A stretch of 64,000 nt of DNA from Streptomyces uncialis (GTDB lineage: Bacteria; Actinomycetota; Actinomycetes; Streptomycetales; Streptomycetaceae), in the NCBI RefSeq assembly GCF_001905345.1, contig NZ_LFBV01000001.1, forward strand, positions 1,933,321 through 1,997,320. Reading direction: 5' to 3'. Positions 55,643 to 64,000 of the stretch are shown one piece after another (within the stretch, counting starts at the first letter, position 1; each line of letters begins with the position of its first letter). The position numbers were made by a program, and so were the translations under genes. The notes below the pieces were generated by a model that was given only the letters and a program-made list of their open reading frames with translations, was not told the DNA's origin and did not search any database.

Positions 55643-55810
55643 CGGTGGCTGTCGCTCGGGGGTGAACGCCGGTGATTCGGGCGCGTGCGCGTCACCGAGG
55701 GCGGGCGCTCTTCCCGCCGGCGACGCCGCACTTCTCCCATCCCTGCCCGGCCGGGCCGCCGAACGCGGCCGACCAGGGCCGGAGATGTACGTCCGAGAAG
55801 GAGGAAAGTC

Positions 55811-56428
55811 ATGGAGTCCGTGGCTCGTGGCGGTACCAGATGGACACGGTTCGCCGTGGTCATGGTGCCGAGCGTCGCGGCGACCGCCGCGATAGGTGTC
55901 GCACTCTCGCAGGGTGCGCTGGCGGCATCGTTCAGTGTGTCGGGCCAGCAGTTCAAGGTGACGGCCGACCGGCTCGACGGACAGGGGTTCGTGAACTACG
56001 GCGCGATGGACGTCAGTGGTTCGGGGAAGCATCCCGTCACGGTGATCGGGCTGGAGGACGCGACGATCACCGATCTGTGCCAGTCGGTGGTGATCCCGGT
56101 GCCGATCTTCGGCGATGTGTCGATGAAGCTCACCGCGGGCCGCCCCGGTGACCCGAAGGTCAAGGCGAACAAGCTGTACATCGACGCCGACGACCTCCAG
56201 GCCAACGCGACCTTCACCGAGATCGACATCGGGGTCTCGATCGACGAGACGTCGAAGGGCCCCGGCCCCTCGGCGGGGGACGACTACGTCCCCGACTCCT
56301 TTGCCCAGCAGGCCGATTCGGTGGTCTTCACCGATGTGAAGCAGCGTGCCTGGGCGACCTCGGCCGGTACGTTCCAGCTGTCCGGCCTCGCGATGAAGGT
56401 CCAGAGGGGCAAGAACGAGTGCTACTGA
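55811..56428 (+). CDS. DUF6230 family exported protein
   Basis: A 205-residue protein with an N-terminal membrane helix (about 12-36) and an exported beta-rich domain (about 38-203). The family name is from memory; no function is known. The pattern QGFVNYGAM, ITDLCQSVV, DDLQANATF and a final cysteine near the C-terminus are notable; two cysteines in total may form a disulphide. AAGGAGGAAAGTC precedes the ATG. First gene of a three-gene cassette. Confidence 0.85.
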   Translation: MESVARGGTRWTRFAVVMVPSVAATAAIGVALSQGALAASFSVSGQQFKVTADRLDGQGFVNYGAMDVSGSGKHPVTVIGLEDATITDLCQSVVIPVPIFGDVSMKLTAGRPGDPKVKANKLYIDADDLQANATFTEIDIGVSIDETSKGPGPSAGDDYVPDSFAQQADSVVFTDVKQRAWATSAGTFQLSGLAMKVQRGKNECY

Positions 56429-56639
56429 GCACACCGCCGTGATCCGGGGTCCGGCCCGAGGTGTCCCGGACCGCTCGTACGGTTCCCCCGAGGGGGCCGT
56501 GCCGGGCACCCGCGACCGGGCCCGGGACACGGCCGGACGCGGCGGCGGTCCCGGGCGCCACGACCACGCCCGGCCGCCCCCGCTCCCGTACGCACCGCCG
56601 AACCGAGAAGCAGACGCGACACCCGAGGAGCTGTACGAC

Positions 56640-57092
56640 ATGAGTGCCCAAGCGCACGGAGGGTTGAGCGACAGGCTGGCCGACCGGGCGGTCGTCTGGC
56701 GGCGGTCCTTCCGGCACTGGCGCGGTACCCGCCCGTTCTGGGCCGGGGTGCTGACCCTGCTGGGCGGTTTCCCCATCATGTACTTCCCGTACGCGAACCT
56801 CACGCTCGGCACGATGACGATCCGGATGGCGACCACCGCCGGTGCCGGATCGCTGATCATCGGCGTGCTGCTGGTCGTGCTCGGACTGACGATGTGGTTC
56901 CAGAAGCACTCGCGGATCTTCGCGGGGGTGGCCGCCATCCTGCTCGCCCTGGTCTCGCTGGTCGTCTCCAACTTCGGCGGCCTGGTGGCGGGTTACGCGC
57001 TCGCCCTGGTCGGCGGCGCGCTGGCCATCGCCTGGGCCCCCGGCGCCCCGGTCCCCGCCGCCGGGACGGACGGGAGGCAGCGTGTCGACTGA
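56640..57092 (+). CDS. DUF6114 family membrane protein
   Basis: A 150-residue integral membrane protein with four hydrophobic segments (about 30-55, 63-82, 84-106 and 108-135). The sequence FWAGVLTLLGGFPIMYFPYANLTLG is typical of the family. It overlaps the next gene by 11 bases and follows the DUF6230 gene by 211 bases. Its constant pairing with DUF6230 proteins suggests a membrane partner. Function unknown. Confidence 0.85.
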   Translation: MSAQAHGGLSDRLADRAVVWRRSFRHWRGTRPFWAGVLTLLGGFPIMYFPYANLTLGTMTIRMATTAGAGSLIIGVLLVVLGLTMWFQKHSRIFAGVAAILLALVSLVVSNFGGLVAGYALALVGGALAIAWAPGAPVPAAGTDGRQRVD

Positions 57093-58827
57093 GGAGGAGA
57101 CCGCCGCGTCCGGCACGCCCCGGCCCCGCGGCCGGAACGCGCCCCGGCACGCCGCTCCCCGCAAACCGCTGCTGACCCGGCTGCACATGCCCGCCGGGAA
57201 GGCGATAGCCATCGCCGCGATGCCGACCGCCGTCCTGATGGGCATGGGGCTGACCCCCACGCTCGCCCAGGCCAGGCCCGTGGTGCCGGACAACCCGTTC
57301 CAGGACGGCCCGTGCGTCACCGCGCCGGACACCGTCCCGCCCGGGAAGTCCGCCACGGAGGCCGAGGAGAAGCCCGGCGCGGAGGCCGGTGGGAAGTCCG
57401 GTGGGAAGTCCGGCACGGAATCCGGCGAGCCGTCCGGCGCGGCCGCCACGCCGACCCCGGACCCGGCCACCGCCCCGGCCACCGACGCCCCGGCCACCGA
57501 CGCCCCGGCCGCCCGGAGCCCGGACGCGCGTGACGGTGACGGCTCGCGGGCCGGGAAACCGGCGAGCGGGAGACCGGAGGCCGGGAAGCCGACGGGCGGG
57601 ACGACGGAAGCCCGGGGCCCGGACGCCGTACGCACCCCGGGCCGCCCGGAACCCGCACCGGCGCCCTCGCCCACCGGCGACCGGGACCGGGACGCCGACG
57701 AGGACCGGGACTCGGACCGCGACCGCGACCGTGGCTCAGGACCCGGCCCCGGACCCGCGCCGACCTCCTCCGCGCCGACCCCCTCCGCCCGGGCCCGGGA
57801 GCCCGTCACCCGGACCTCGCCGACCCCCGCCCCCGCCCGTACCCGGCTGCCGTCGCATCCGCTGGACCGGCTGAATCCGCTGGACCCGCTCGGCGTCGGC
57901 CGGGCCGTCGAGGACCTTCTCTCACCGCTGCGGCCCCGCGTGCCCGCCATCACCGGGTCGGCCACCCCCACGCCGACCCGGACCCCCGGCGGTCACGGCA
58001 CCGGGACACCGGAGCGCGAGCGGGACGACGACGGCGACGGCGGTGACGAGGGCGAGCAGCCCGACGCCGACGACGAGGAGTCCGGTACCCCGGGCACCGG
58101 CGATCCCGCGACGCCCACCGGACCGGCCGGGTCCGCCGGGACCACCGCGCCGGACGCGCCGGACGGACCTGCGCAGCCGGACGAGCCCACCGGCGCCGCC
58201 ACGCCCACCCCCGCCACCCCGTCCGGCACTTCCGGCGCGACGCCCACGCCCACCCCCACCGGTACCCCAGGAGCCACGCCCACCCCCGGGCCCACGAAGT
58301 CCCCGTCGGCCGCCGATCCGATGGCGCCGGACGCGGACGGCAAGGTGCCCTTCCCCTGTGTCGTCGAGCGGAAGGTCGCGGGGGACGCCGAGCGTCCACC
58401 GGCCATGATCCCCAACCAGCCCTGGCATCTGGAAGCCAGTTCGCTGCTGCTCAAGGGCCTGGACTACCAGGGCGTGGTGAATCTGACGATGCCGAACGGC
58501 CGTACCAAGCAGGCCCTGAAGTTCGTCTCCGCCGACGGTGTCGACATCGGGGACCTGCATCAGATCGTGGACGCCCCGGGCGGCCGGAAGTACCACGTGC
58601 AGGCGGGCCGGGGCACGATCTCCACGATCAGGGGCGGGACGGTCACGATGTACACGGAACGGCTCGAAGGCAATCTCTTCGGGCTGATCCCGGTGGTGTT
58701 CGACCCGGAGCACCCGCCGCCGCTGAACATCCCGGTCGCCTACTTCACCCAGGTCCGGATCGTCCAGGCCGGGCAGTTCGGCGGGGACCTGACGATCCCG
58801 CAGCTCCATCAGTCGGTCACCGGCTGA
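57082..58827 (+). CDS. exported protein with long Pro/Thr-rich linker
   Basis: A 581-residue protein. A hydrophobic export signal lies near residues 37-60 (GKAIAIAAMPTAVLMGMGLTPTLAQA). Residues about 75-420 are a low-complexity linker rich in Pro, Thr, Asp, Arg and Glu, likely exposed and perhaps glycosylated. The C-terminal 160 residues form a folded domain (LEASSLLLKGLDYQGVVNLTM onward) that resembles the DUF6230 protein of the same cassette in the order QG-x-VN, I-x-DL-x-Q-x-V and L-x-GN. It has no sortase signal. Function unknown. Confidence 0.8.
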   Translation: MSTEEETAASGTPRPRGRNAPRHAAPRKPLLTRLHMPAGKAIAIAAMPTAVLMGMGLTPTLAQARPVVPDNPFQDGPCVTAPDTVPPGKSATEAEEKPGAEAGGKSGGKSGTESGEPSGAAATPTPDPATAPATDAPATDAPAARSPDARDGDGSRAGKPASGRPEAGKPTGGTTEARGPDAVRTPGRPEPAPAPSPTGDRDRDADEDRDSDRDRDRGSGPGPGPAPTSSAPTPSARAREPVTRTSPTPAPARTRLPSHPLDRLNPLDPLGVGRAVEDLLSPLRPRVPAITGSATPTPTRTPGGHGTGTPERERDDDGDGGDEGEQPDADDEESGTPGTGDPATPTGPAGSAGTTAPDAPDGPAQPDEPTGAATPTPATPSGTSGATPTPTPTGTPGATPTPGPTKSPSAADPMAPDADGKVPFPCVVERKVAGDAERPPAMIPNQPWHLEASSLLLKGLDYQGVVNLTMPNGRTKQALKFVSADGVDIGDLHQIVDAPGGRKYHVQAGRGTISTIRGGTVTMYTERLEGNLFGLIPVVFDPEHPPPLNIPVAYFTQVRIVQAGQFGGDLTIPQLHQSVTG

Positions 58828-58858
58828 CCCGGCTGCCCGGCCGGCCGGGCACGGGAAG

Positions 58859-58899
58859 CGCCGAGGGCGCCCCCCTTCGTACGGGGGGCGCCCTCGGCG
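58859..58899. terminator. strong bidirectional terminator
   Basis: A 17-bp perfect stem: 58859-58875 (ending in six C) with 58883-58899, and a seven-base loop. It separates the cassette from convergent pyk. Confidence 0.9.
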
Positions 58900-58916
58900 T
58901 TTGTGGCGGGCGGTGC

Positions 58917-60347
58917 TCAGTCGCGCTCGCCGTTGCCCAGGTGGTGGACCCGGACCATGTTGGTGGTGCCGGGGACCCCGGGAGGCGAACCGGCGGTGAT
59001 CACGACGCTGTCGCCGTCGTGGAACCGCTTGAGCTTCACGACCTCGCCGTCGACCAGGCCGACCATCTCGTCGGTGGTGCCCACGTGCGGCACGATGTAC
59101 GCGTCGACGCCCCAGCTCAGGGTGAGCTGGTTGCGGGTGTTCTCGTCGGTGGTGAAGGCCAGGATCGGCTGGGCCGCGCGGTAGCGCGACAGCCGCCGGG
59201 CGGTGTCACCGGACTGGGTGAAGGCGATCAGGCCCTTGGCGCCGAGGAAGTCCGCGATCTCACAGGCGGCACGTGCCACCGAACCGCCCTGGGTGCGGGG
59301 CTTCTTGCCCGGCACCAGCGGCTGGAGGCCCTTGGAGATCAGCTCCTCCTCCGCGGCGATGACGATCTTCGACATCGTCTTCACGGTCTCGATCGGATAG
59401 GCGCCGACCGAGGACTCCGCGGAGAGCATGACCGCGTCCGCGCCGTCCAGGATCGCGTTGGCGACGTCCGAGGCCTCCGCGCGGGTGGGGCGGGAGTTGG
59501 TGATCATCGACTCCATCATCTGGGTCGCCACGATCACCGGCTTGGCGTTGCGGCGGCACAGCTCGATGAGCCGCTTCTGCACCATCGGGACCTTTTCGAG
59601 CGGGTACTCGACGGCGAGGTCACCACGGGCGACCATCACTCCGTCGAACGCCGCGACGACGTCCTCCATGTTGGCGACCGCCTGCGGCTTCTCCACCTTG
59701 GCGATGACCGGGACGCGGCGCCCCTCCTCGTCCATGATCTTGTGGACGTCGTTCACGTCGCCCGCGTCGCGGACGAAGGACAGGGCGACCAGGTCGCAGC
59801 CCATCCGCAGGGCGAACCGCAGGTCGTCGATGTCCTTCTCGGACAGCGCCGGGACGTTCACCGCCGCGCCGGGCAGGTTGATGCCCTTGTGGTCGGAGAT
59901 GACACCGCCCTCGATGACGATGGTCAGCACCCGCGGACCCTCGATACCGGTGACCCGCAGCTCGACGTTGCCGTCGTTGATCAGGATCGCGTCGCCGATA
60001 CGGCAGTCGCCGGGCAGACCCTTGTACGTGGTGCCGCAGATGGTCTTGTCGCCGGGGACGTCCTCGGTGGTGATGGTGAACTCGTCACCGCGCACCAGCT
60101 CGACGGGGCCCTCGGCGAAGGTCTCCAGCCGGATCTTGGGGCCCTGGAGGTCGGCGAGCACGCCGATGGCCTTCCCGGTCACCTCGGACGCCTGCCGGAC
60201 GCGCTCGTACCGCGCCTTGTGCTCGTCGTGGCTTCCGTGGCTCATGTTGAAACGGGCCACGTTCATCCCGGCCTCGATGAGCGTCTTCAGTTGCTCGAAC
60301 GAGTCGACGGCGGGGCCCAGCGTACAGACGATCTTGGAACGGCGCAT
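58917..60347 (-). CDS. pyk: pyruvate kinase
   Basis: A 476-residue glycolytic enzyme that makes pyruvate and ATP from phosphoenolpyruvate and ADP. It starts MRRSKIVCTLGPAVDSFEQL; the active-site region MVARGDLAVEYPLEKVP and the segment MMESMITNSRPTRAEASDVANAILDGADAVMLS are conserved. AGGA lies eight bases before the ATG. A cluster of GCGGAA half-sites sits in the promoter. It is followed by a separate ackA-pta group on the same strand. Confidence 0.97.
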   Translation of the reverse strand: MRRSKIVCTLGPAVDSFEQLKTLIEAGMNVARFNMSHGSHDEHKARYERVRQASEVTGKAIGVLADLQGPKIRLETFAEGPVELVRGDEFTITTEDVPGDKTICGTTYKGLPGDCRIGDAILINDGNVELRVTGIEGPRVLTIVIEGGVISDHKGINLPGAAVNVPALSEKDIDDLRFALRMGCDLVALSFVRDAGDVNDVHKIMDEEGRRVPVIAKVEKPQAVANMEDVVAAFDGVMVARGDLAVEYPLEKVPMVQKRLIELCRRNAKPVIVATQMMESMITNSRPTRAEASDVANAILDGADAVMLSAESSVGAYPIETVKTMSKIVIAAEEELISKGLQPLVPGKKPRTQGGSVARAACEIADFLGAKGLIAFTQSGDTARRLSRYRAAQPILAFTTDENTRNQLTLSWGVDAYIVPHVGTTDEMVGLVDGEVVKLKRFHDGDSVVITAGSPPGVPGTTNMVRVHHLGNGERD

Positions 60348-60375
60348 GACGCTAATCCTATCGGTTTGTTTCACT

Positions 60376-60398
60376 GCGGAATATTCCGCCTGGCGGAA
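60376..60398 (-). promoter_or_regulatory. overlapping GCGGAA palindromes in the pyk promoter
   Basis: GCGGAATATTCCGC (60376-60389) is a perfect 14-bp palindrome. Its right half also pairs with a third site to form TTCCGC-CTG-GCGGAA (60384-60398). Three half-sites thus sit 29-51 bases upstream of the pyk ATG, where the promoter must be. The nature of the regulator is unknown. Confidence 0.55.
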
Positions 60399-60478
60399 GA
60401 TACAAATGGGCGGATGCCCGCTCAGGCGTGCCGTACGCGGATCTCCGGGGAGAGCGGACCGGGCCACGCGGGCCCCGC

Positions 60479-61690
60479 TCAGCCCCGTACCAGTGCGTAT
60501 GTCTGCGTGGCGATCTCCAGTTCCTCGTCGGTCGGGACCACGGCCACCGCGACCCGCGCGTACACGGGCGAGATCAGCCGGGGCTCGTCCCCGCGCACCG
60601 CGTTCAGCTCACCGTCCACCACCAGCCCCAGTTCCTCCAGTCCGGCGATCGCGGCCTCCCGCACCGGCGCCGCGTTCTCGCCGACACCCGCCGTGAACAC
60701 CACCGCGTCCACCCGGCCCAGCACCGCGTAGTAGGCGCCGATGTACTTCCTCAGCCGGTGGATGTAGATGTCGAACGCGAGCCGCGCCGCCTCGTCACCC
60801 TCCTCGATCCGGCGCCGGATCTCCCGCATGTCGTTGTCGCCGCACAGCCCGACCAGCCCGCTCCGCTTGTTCAGCAGGGTGTCGATCTCATCGGTGTCCA
60901 TGCCCGCGACGCGCTTCAGATGGAACACGACCGCCGGGTCGACATCCCCCGAACGGGTGCCCATCACCAGCCCCTCCAGCGGTGTCAGCCCCATCGAGGT
61001 GTCCTCGCACCGGCCGCCGCGCACCGCCGACGCCGAGGCGCCGTTGCCGAGGTGCAGCACGATCACATTGACCTCGGACGGCTCCTTGCCCAGCAGCTCC
61101 GCCGTCCGCCGGGACACATACGCGTGCGACGTGCCGTGGAAGCCGTAGCGGCGGATACGGTGCGCGTCGGCGGTCGCCACGTCGATCGCGTAGCGCGCCG
61201 CCGCCTCCGGCATCGTCGTGTGGAACGCCGTGTCGAAGACCGCGACCTGCGGCAGATCGGGACGCAGCTCCCGCGCGGTACGGATACCGGTCAGGTTCGC
61301 CGGGTTGTGCAGCGGCGCCACCGGGATCAGCCGCTCGATCTCCGCGAGGACCGCCTCGTCGATCAGCGTCGGCTCGGTGAAGTGCTTTCCGCCGTGCACC
61401 ACCCGGTGCCCGATCGCGGCCAGCTCCGGGGAGTCCAGGCCCAGCCCGTCGGCGGCCAGTTCGGCGGCCACCGCCTTCAGCGCCGCCGCGTGGTCGGCGA
61501 TCGGCTCCGTCCGCTCCCGGACCTCACCGCCCCCCGGCGGGGTGTGGACCAGCCGGGAGGAACCCTCCCCGATCCGCTCCACCAGCCCACCGGCCGGACG
61601 GGAGCCGTCCCGCATGTCGAGGAGCTGGTACTTCACCGACGAGGAGCCGGAGTTCAGGACGAGGACGCGGTGCGGACGGGCTTCGGTCAC
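60479..61690 (-). CDS. ackA: acetate kinase
   Basis: A 403-residue kinase that makes acetate and ATP from acetyl phosphate. RVLVLNSGSSSVKYQLLDMRDG is the N-terminal signature; RRYGFHGTSHAYVS and VVFTAGVGENAAPVREA are later ones. GTG 61690 (VTEARPHRVLVLNSG) has GAAGG upstream; ATG 61741 overlapping the pta stop (ATGA) is an alternative, with 17 extra residues. Confidence 0.95.
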   Translation of the reverse strand: MTEARPHRVLVLNSGSSSVKYQLLDMRDGSRPAGGLVERIGEGSSRLVHTPPGGGEVRERTEPIADHAAALKAVAAELAADGLGLDSPELAAIGHRVVHGGKHFTEPTLIDEAVLAEIERLIPVAPLHNPANLTGIRTARELRPDLPQVAVFDTAFHTTMPEAAARYAIDVATADAHRIRRYGFHGTSHAYVSRRTAELLGKEPSEVNVIVLHLGNGASASAVRGGRCEDTSMGLTPLEGLVMGTRSGDVDPAVVFHLKRVAGMDTDEIDTLLNKRSGLVGLCGDNDMREIRRRIEEGDEAARLAFDIYIHRLRKYIGAYYAVLGRVDAVVFTAGVGENAAPVREAAIAGLEELGLVVDGELNAVRGDEPRLISPVYARVAVAVVPTDEELEIATQTYALVRG

Positions 61691-61737
61691 GGGTGGGGTG
61701 CCTTCTGCTGGGGGGACGGGTCGGGGGCCGGGGGCGG

Positions 61738-63858
61738 TCATACGGTGGGGGTCCCGGAGGGGTCCGACGGCGGTGCCGGGGGACGGGTGGCCGGGCCCTG
61801 TGCCTGGATCGCGGTGATGGCCACCGTGTTGACGATGTCCTGGACCAGGGCGCCGCGCGACAGATCGTTCACCGGCTTGCGCAGCCCCTGGAGCACCGGG
61901 CCGACCGCGATGGCGCCCGCCGAGCGCTGCACGGCCTTGTACGTGTTGTTGCCGGTGTTCAGGTCGGGGAAGATCAGCACGCTCGCCTGGCCCGCCACCG
62001 TCGACTCCGGCAGCTTGGTCGCCGCGACCGACGGTTCCACCGCCGCGTCGTACTGGATCGGGCCCTCGACCCGCAGATCGCTCCGCAGCGAGCGGACCAG
62101 CCCGGTCGCCTCCCGGACCTTGTCGACGTCCGCGCCCGAGCCCGAGGTGCCCGTCGAGTACGACAGCATCGCGATCCGGGGATCCACCCCGAACTGCTCG
62201 GCGGTCGCCGCCGACTGGATCGCGATGTCCGCGAGCTGCTCCGCGTCCGGGTCCGGGTTCACCGCGCAGTCGCCGTACACGAGGACCTTGTCGGCCAGGC
62301 ACATGAAGAACACCGACGACACGATCTTCGCGCCCGGACTGGTCTTGATGATCTCGAACGCCGGACGGATCGTCGCCGCCGTCGAGTGCACCGAACCGGA
62401 CACCATGCCGTCCGCCAGACCCTCCTGGACCATCAGCGTGCCGAAGTAGTTCACGTCCGCGACCACGTCGTACGCCAGCTCCACACTGACGCCCTTGTGC
62501 GCCCGCAGCTGCGCGTACCGCGCCGCGAAACGGTCCCGCAGCTCGGAGGTCTGCGGATCGACCAGATCGGCGTCCGCGAGATTCACCCCGAGGTCGGCGG
62601 CCTTCTTGCGGATCACCTCCACATCGCCCAGCAGCGTCAGGTCGCACACCCCGCGCCGCAGCAGCACGTCCGCCGCGCGCAGCACCCGCTCCTCGGTGCC
62701 CTCCGGCAGCACCACCCGCCGGCGGTCCTCGCGCGCCCGCTCCAGCAGCTTGTGCTCGAACATCATCGGGGTGACCCGGGTACTGCTCGGCGCCGAGATC
62801 CGGCTCATCAGCGCCGCCGTGTCGACATGCCGTTCGAACAGCCCGAGCGCGGTCTCCGCCTTGCGGGGCGTCGCCGCGTTCAGCTTGCCCTCCAGACCCG
62901 ACAGCTCCGCCGCCGTCGGGAAGCTGTTCCCGGGCACCGAGACGACCGGGGTGCCCGGCGCGAGCCGCGCGGCCAGCGTCAGGATCTGCTCCGGCGGCCG
63001 CTCCCCGAGGGTCAGCAGCACCCCGGCTATCGGCGGGGTGCCCGAACTGTGCGCGGCGAGCGAGCCCACCACCAGGTCCGCGCGGTCCCCGGGCGTCACC
63101 ACCAGACAGCCCGGGGTCAGCGCCGCCAGGAAGTTCGGCAGCATCGCCCCGCCGAACACGAAGTCCAGCGCGTCCCGGGCGAGCCCCGAGTCGTCGCCCA
63201 GCAGGACCGTGCCACCGAGGGCGTGCGTCACCTGCGCGACGGTCGGCGCCGACAGCGCGGGCTCGTCGGGCAGCACCCAGCACGGCACCGGCAGCCGGGA
63301 CTCCAGCCGCTCATGGATGACATCACGGTCCTTCGGGTCCACCCGGTTCACCGCCAGCGCGAGCACATCGCAGCCCAGCGCCTCGTAAGCGCGGTACGCG
63401 TTACGGGCCTCCGCGCGTACCGACTCGGCGGTCTGCCCACGGCCGCCCACCACCGGCAGCACCGACGCCCCGAACTCGTTCGCGAGCCGGGCGTTCAGCG
63501 CCAGCTCGTCCGGGAGCTGCGTCGCCGCGTAGTCGGTCCCGAGCACCAGGACCACCTCGTACTCCTCGGCGACCCGGTGGAACCGGTCCACCAGCCGTGA
63601 CACCAGCTCGTCGGTGCCCTGCTCGGCCTGGATCGTGGACGCCTCGTGGTAGTCCATGCCGTACGCCGACGCGGGGTCCTGGGACAGCCGGTAGCGGGCA
63701 CGCAGCAGGTCGTACAGCCGGTCCGGACCGTCATGGACGAGGGGACGGAACACCCCCACGCGGTCGACCTGGCGGGTCAGGATCTCCATGACCCCCAGCT
63801 CCACGACCTGGCGGCCGTCGCCCCTGTCGATCCCGGTCACGTACACGCTGCGCGTCAC
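61738..63858 (-). CDS. pta: phosphate acetyltransferase
   Basis: A 706-residue enzyme that exchanges acetyl between CoA and phosphate. It is the long, three-domain form: an N-terminal P-loop/BioD-like domain (about 1-215), a DRTGG-type regulatory domain (about 220-330) and a C-terminal catalytic PTA domain (about 375-695, with YSTGTSGSGADVDKVREAT and FPDLNTGNNTYKAVQRSAGA). GTG 63858 has GGAGG six bases upstream. The frame runs on into ackA, so the two make an acetate overflow/acetyl-phosphate operon. Confidence 0.95.
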   Translation of the reverse strand: MTRSVYVTGIDRGDGRQVVELGVMEILTRQVDRVGVFRPLVHDGPDRLYDLLRARYRLSQDPASAYGMDYHEASTIQAEQGTDELVSRLVDRFHRVAEEYEVVLVLGTDYAATQLPDELALNARLANEFGASVLPVVGGRGQTAESVRAEARNAYRAYEALGCDVLALAVNRVDPKDRDVIHERLESRLPVPCWVLPDEPALSAPTVAQVTHALGGTVLLGDDSGLARDALDFVFGGAMLPNFLAALTPGCLVVTPGDRADLVVGSLAAHSSGTPPIAGVLLTLGERPPEQILTLAARLAPGTPVVSVPGNSFPTAAELSGLEGKLNAATPRKAETALGLFERHVDTAALMSRISAPSSTRVTPMMFEHKLLERAREDRRRVVLPEGTEERVLRAADVLLRRGVCDLTLLGDVEVIRKKAADLGVNLADADLVDPQTSELRDRFAARYAQLRAHKGVSVELAYDVVADVNYFGTLMVQEGLADGMVSGSVHSTAATIRPAFEIIKTSPGAKIVSSVFFMCLADKVLVYGDCAVNPDPDAEQLADIAIQSAATAEQFGVDPRIAMLSYSTGTSGSGADVDKVREATGLVRSLRSDLRVEGPIQYDAAVEPSVAATKLPESTVAGQASVLIFPDLNTGNNTYKAVQRSAGAIAVGPVLQGLRKPVNDLSRGALVQDIVNTVAITAIQAQGPATRPPAPPSDPSGTPTV

Positions 63859-64000
63859 GCGTGCCCTCCATCTCGTCGCCGCGCCCTGCTTTCGCCTGCG
63901 TCCGATTTATGATCGTTTCAGCGCGGTCGGTGTGTGATTCGTAGTCTGCTCTTGACAATACCTGTGTGGCTGGTTACAGCGCCCGCCGGACCGCGACCGC
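63859..64000. promoter_or_regulatory. divergent promoter region at the right edge
   Basis: Upstream of pta, an AT-rich patch (GATCATAAAT type on the complementary strand, about 63905-63916) may be its -10. On the + strand TTGACA (63952-63957) followed 17 bases later by TACAGC (63975-63980) makes a plausible promoter for a rightward gene beyond the window, which in Streptomyces is usually a 6-phosphofructokinase gene. Confidence 0.4.

Noticed and set aside
55328..56971. Leftward 547-codon open frame opposite the DUF6230 and DUF6114 genes
   Set aside because: Both genes on the + strand have good ribosome binding sites and family character; the antisense frame has none.

Overview
The window is chromosomal DNA of a Streptomyces species. 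Supporting signs are the very high GC content with strong third-position G/C bias, many GTG starts (and one TTG start), GTGA/ATGA start-stop overlaps, and a gene order matching, from memory, the conserved core of Streptomyces chromosomes from the ATP synthase operon to the pyruvate kinase-acetate kinase-phosphotransacetylase group. The filament proteins FilP and Scy, an AbsC-type MarR regulator and a chitinase preceded by paired DasR-type operators fit the same genus.

Layout. 1-7.7 kb: complete F1Fo ATP synthase operon atpBEFHAGDC followed by a DUF2550 membrane protein. 8.6-18.4 kb: secreted family 18 chitinase, NarL-type two-component system, corrinoid adenosyltransferase, an ABC-2 exporter with a divergent TetR gene, 3-hydroxyacyl-CoA dehydrogenase and a STAS protein. 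18.6-25 kb: a 993-residue membrane-anchored P-loop protein with a Gly/Pro-rich tail, mismatch endonuclease NucS, a SCO5389-family protein, an LLM-type oxidoreductase and a small Cys/His protein. 25-34.5 kb: two tandem paralogous ABC-2 transporters, then the coiled-coil cytoskeletal genes filP and scy. 35.4-42.5 kb: methylmalonyl-CoA epimerase, thiolase, MeaB, a PepSY protein divergent from an OmpR-type two-component system, and absC. 42.6-51.1 kb: three AIM24-family genes, two DUF3817 membrane proteins, a thiamine-binding protein, ArsR and MarR regulators, an MFS exporter and isobutyryl-CoA mutase large subunit icmA. 51.9-64 kb: cytochrome P450 with a divergent MarR gene, thioredoxin-TPR protein, a three-gene DUF6230/DUF6114/secreted-protein cassette, then pyk, ackA and pta.

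Themes. Central energy metabolism frames the window: ATP synthase at one end, pyruvate kinase plus the acetyl-phosphate pathway at the other. Between them lies a scattered acyl-CoA/B12 set: adenosyltransferase, epimerase, MeaB, IcmA, thiolase and hydroxyacyl-CoA dehydrogenase. FilP and Scy serve polar growth.

The most unusual material is non-coding. Five gene-free stretches hold 26 copies or near-copies of one 20-bp sequence, mostly 68-73 bp apart. Left-hand copies always read rightward and right-hand copies leftward, and four of the five arrays lie between the 3' ends of convergent genes. Three arrays also carry a 186-188-bp composite element containing a potential fold, once in inverted orientation. 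Further points are a perfect 24-bp operator before icmA, OmpR-type direct repeats before the response regulator at 39.8 kb, overlapping GCGGAA palindromes before pyk, and an apparent sequence relationship between the first and third proteins of the DUF6230 cassette.
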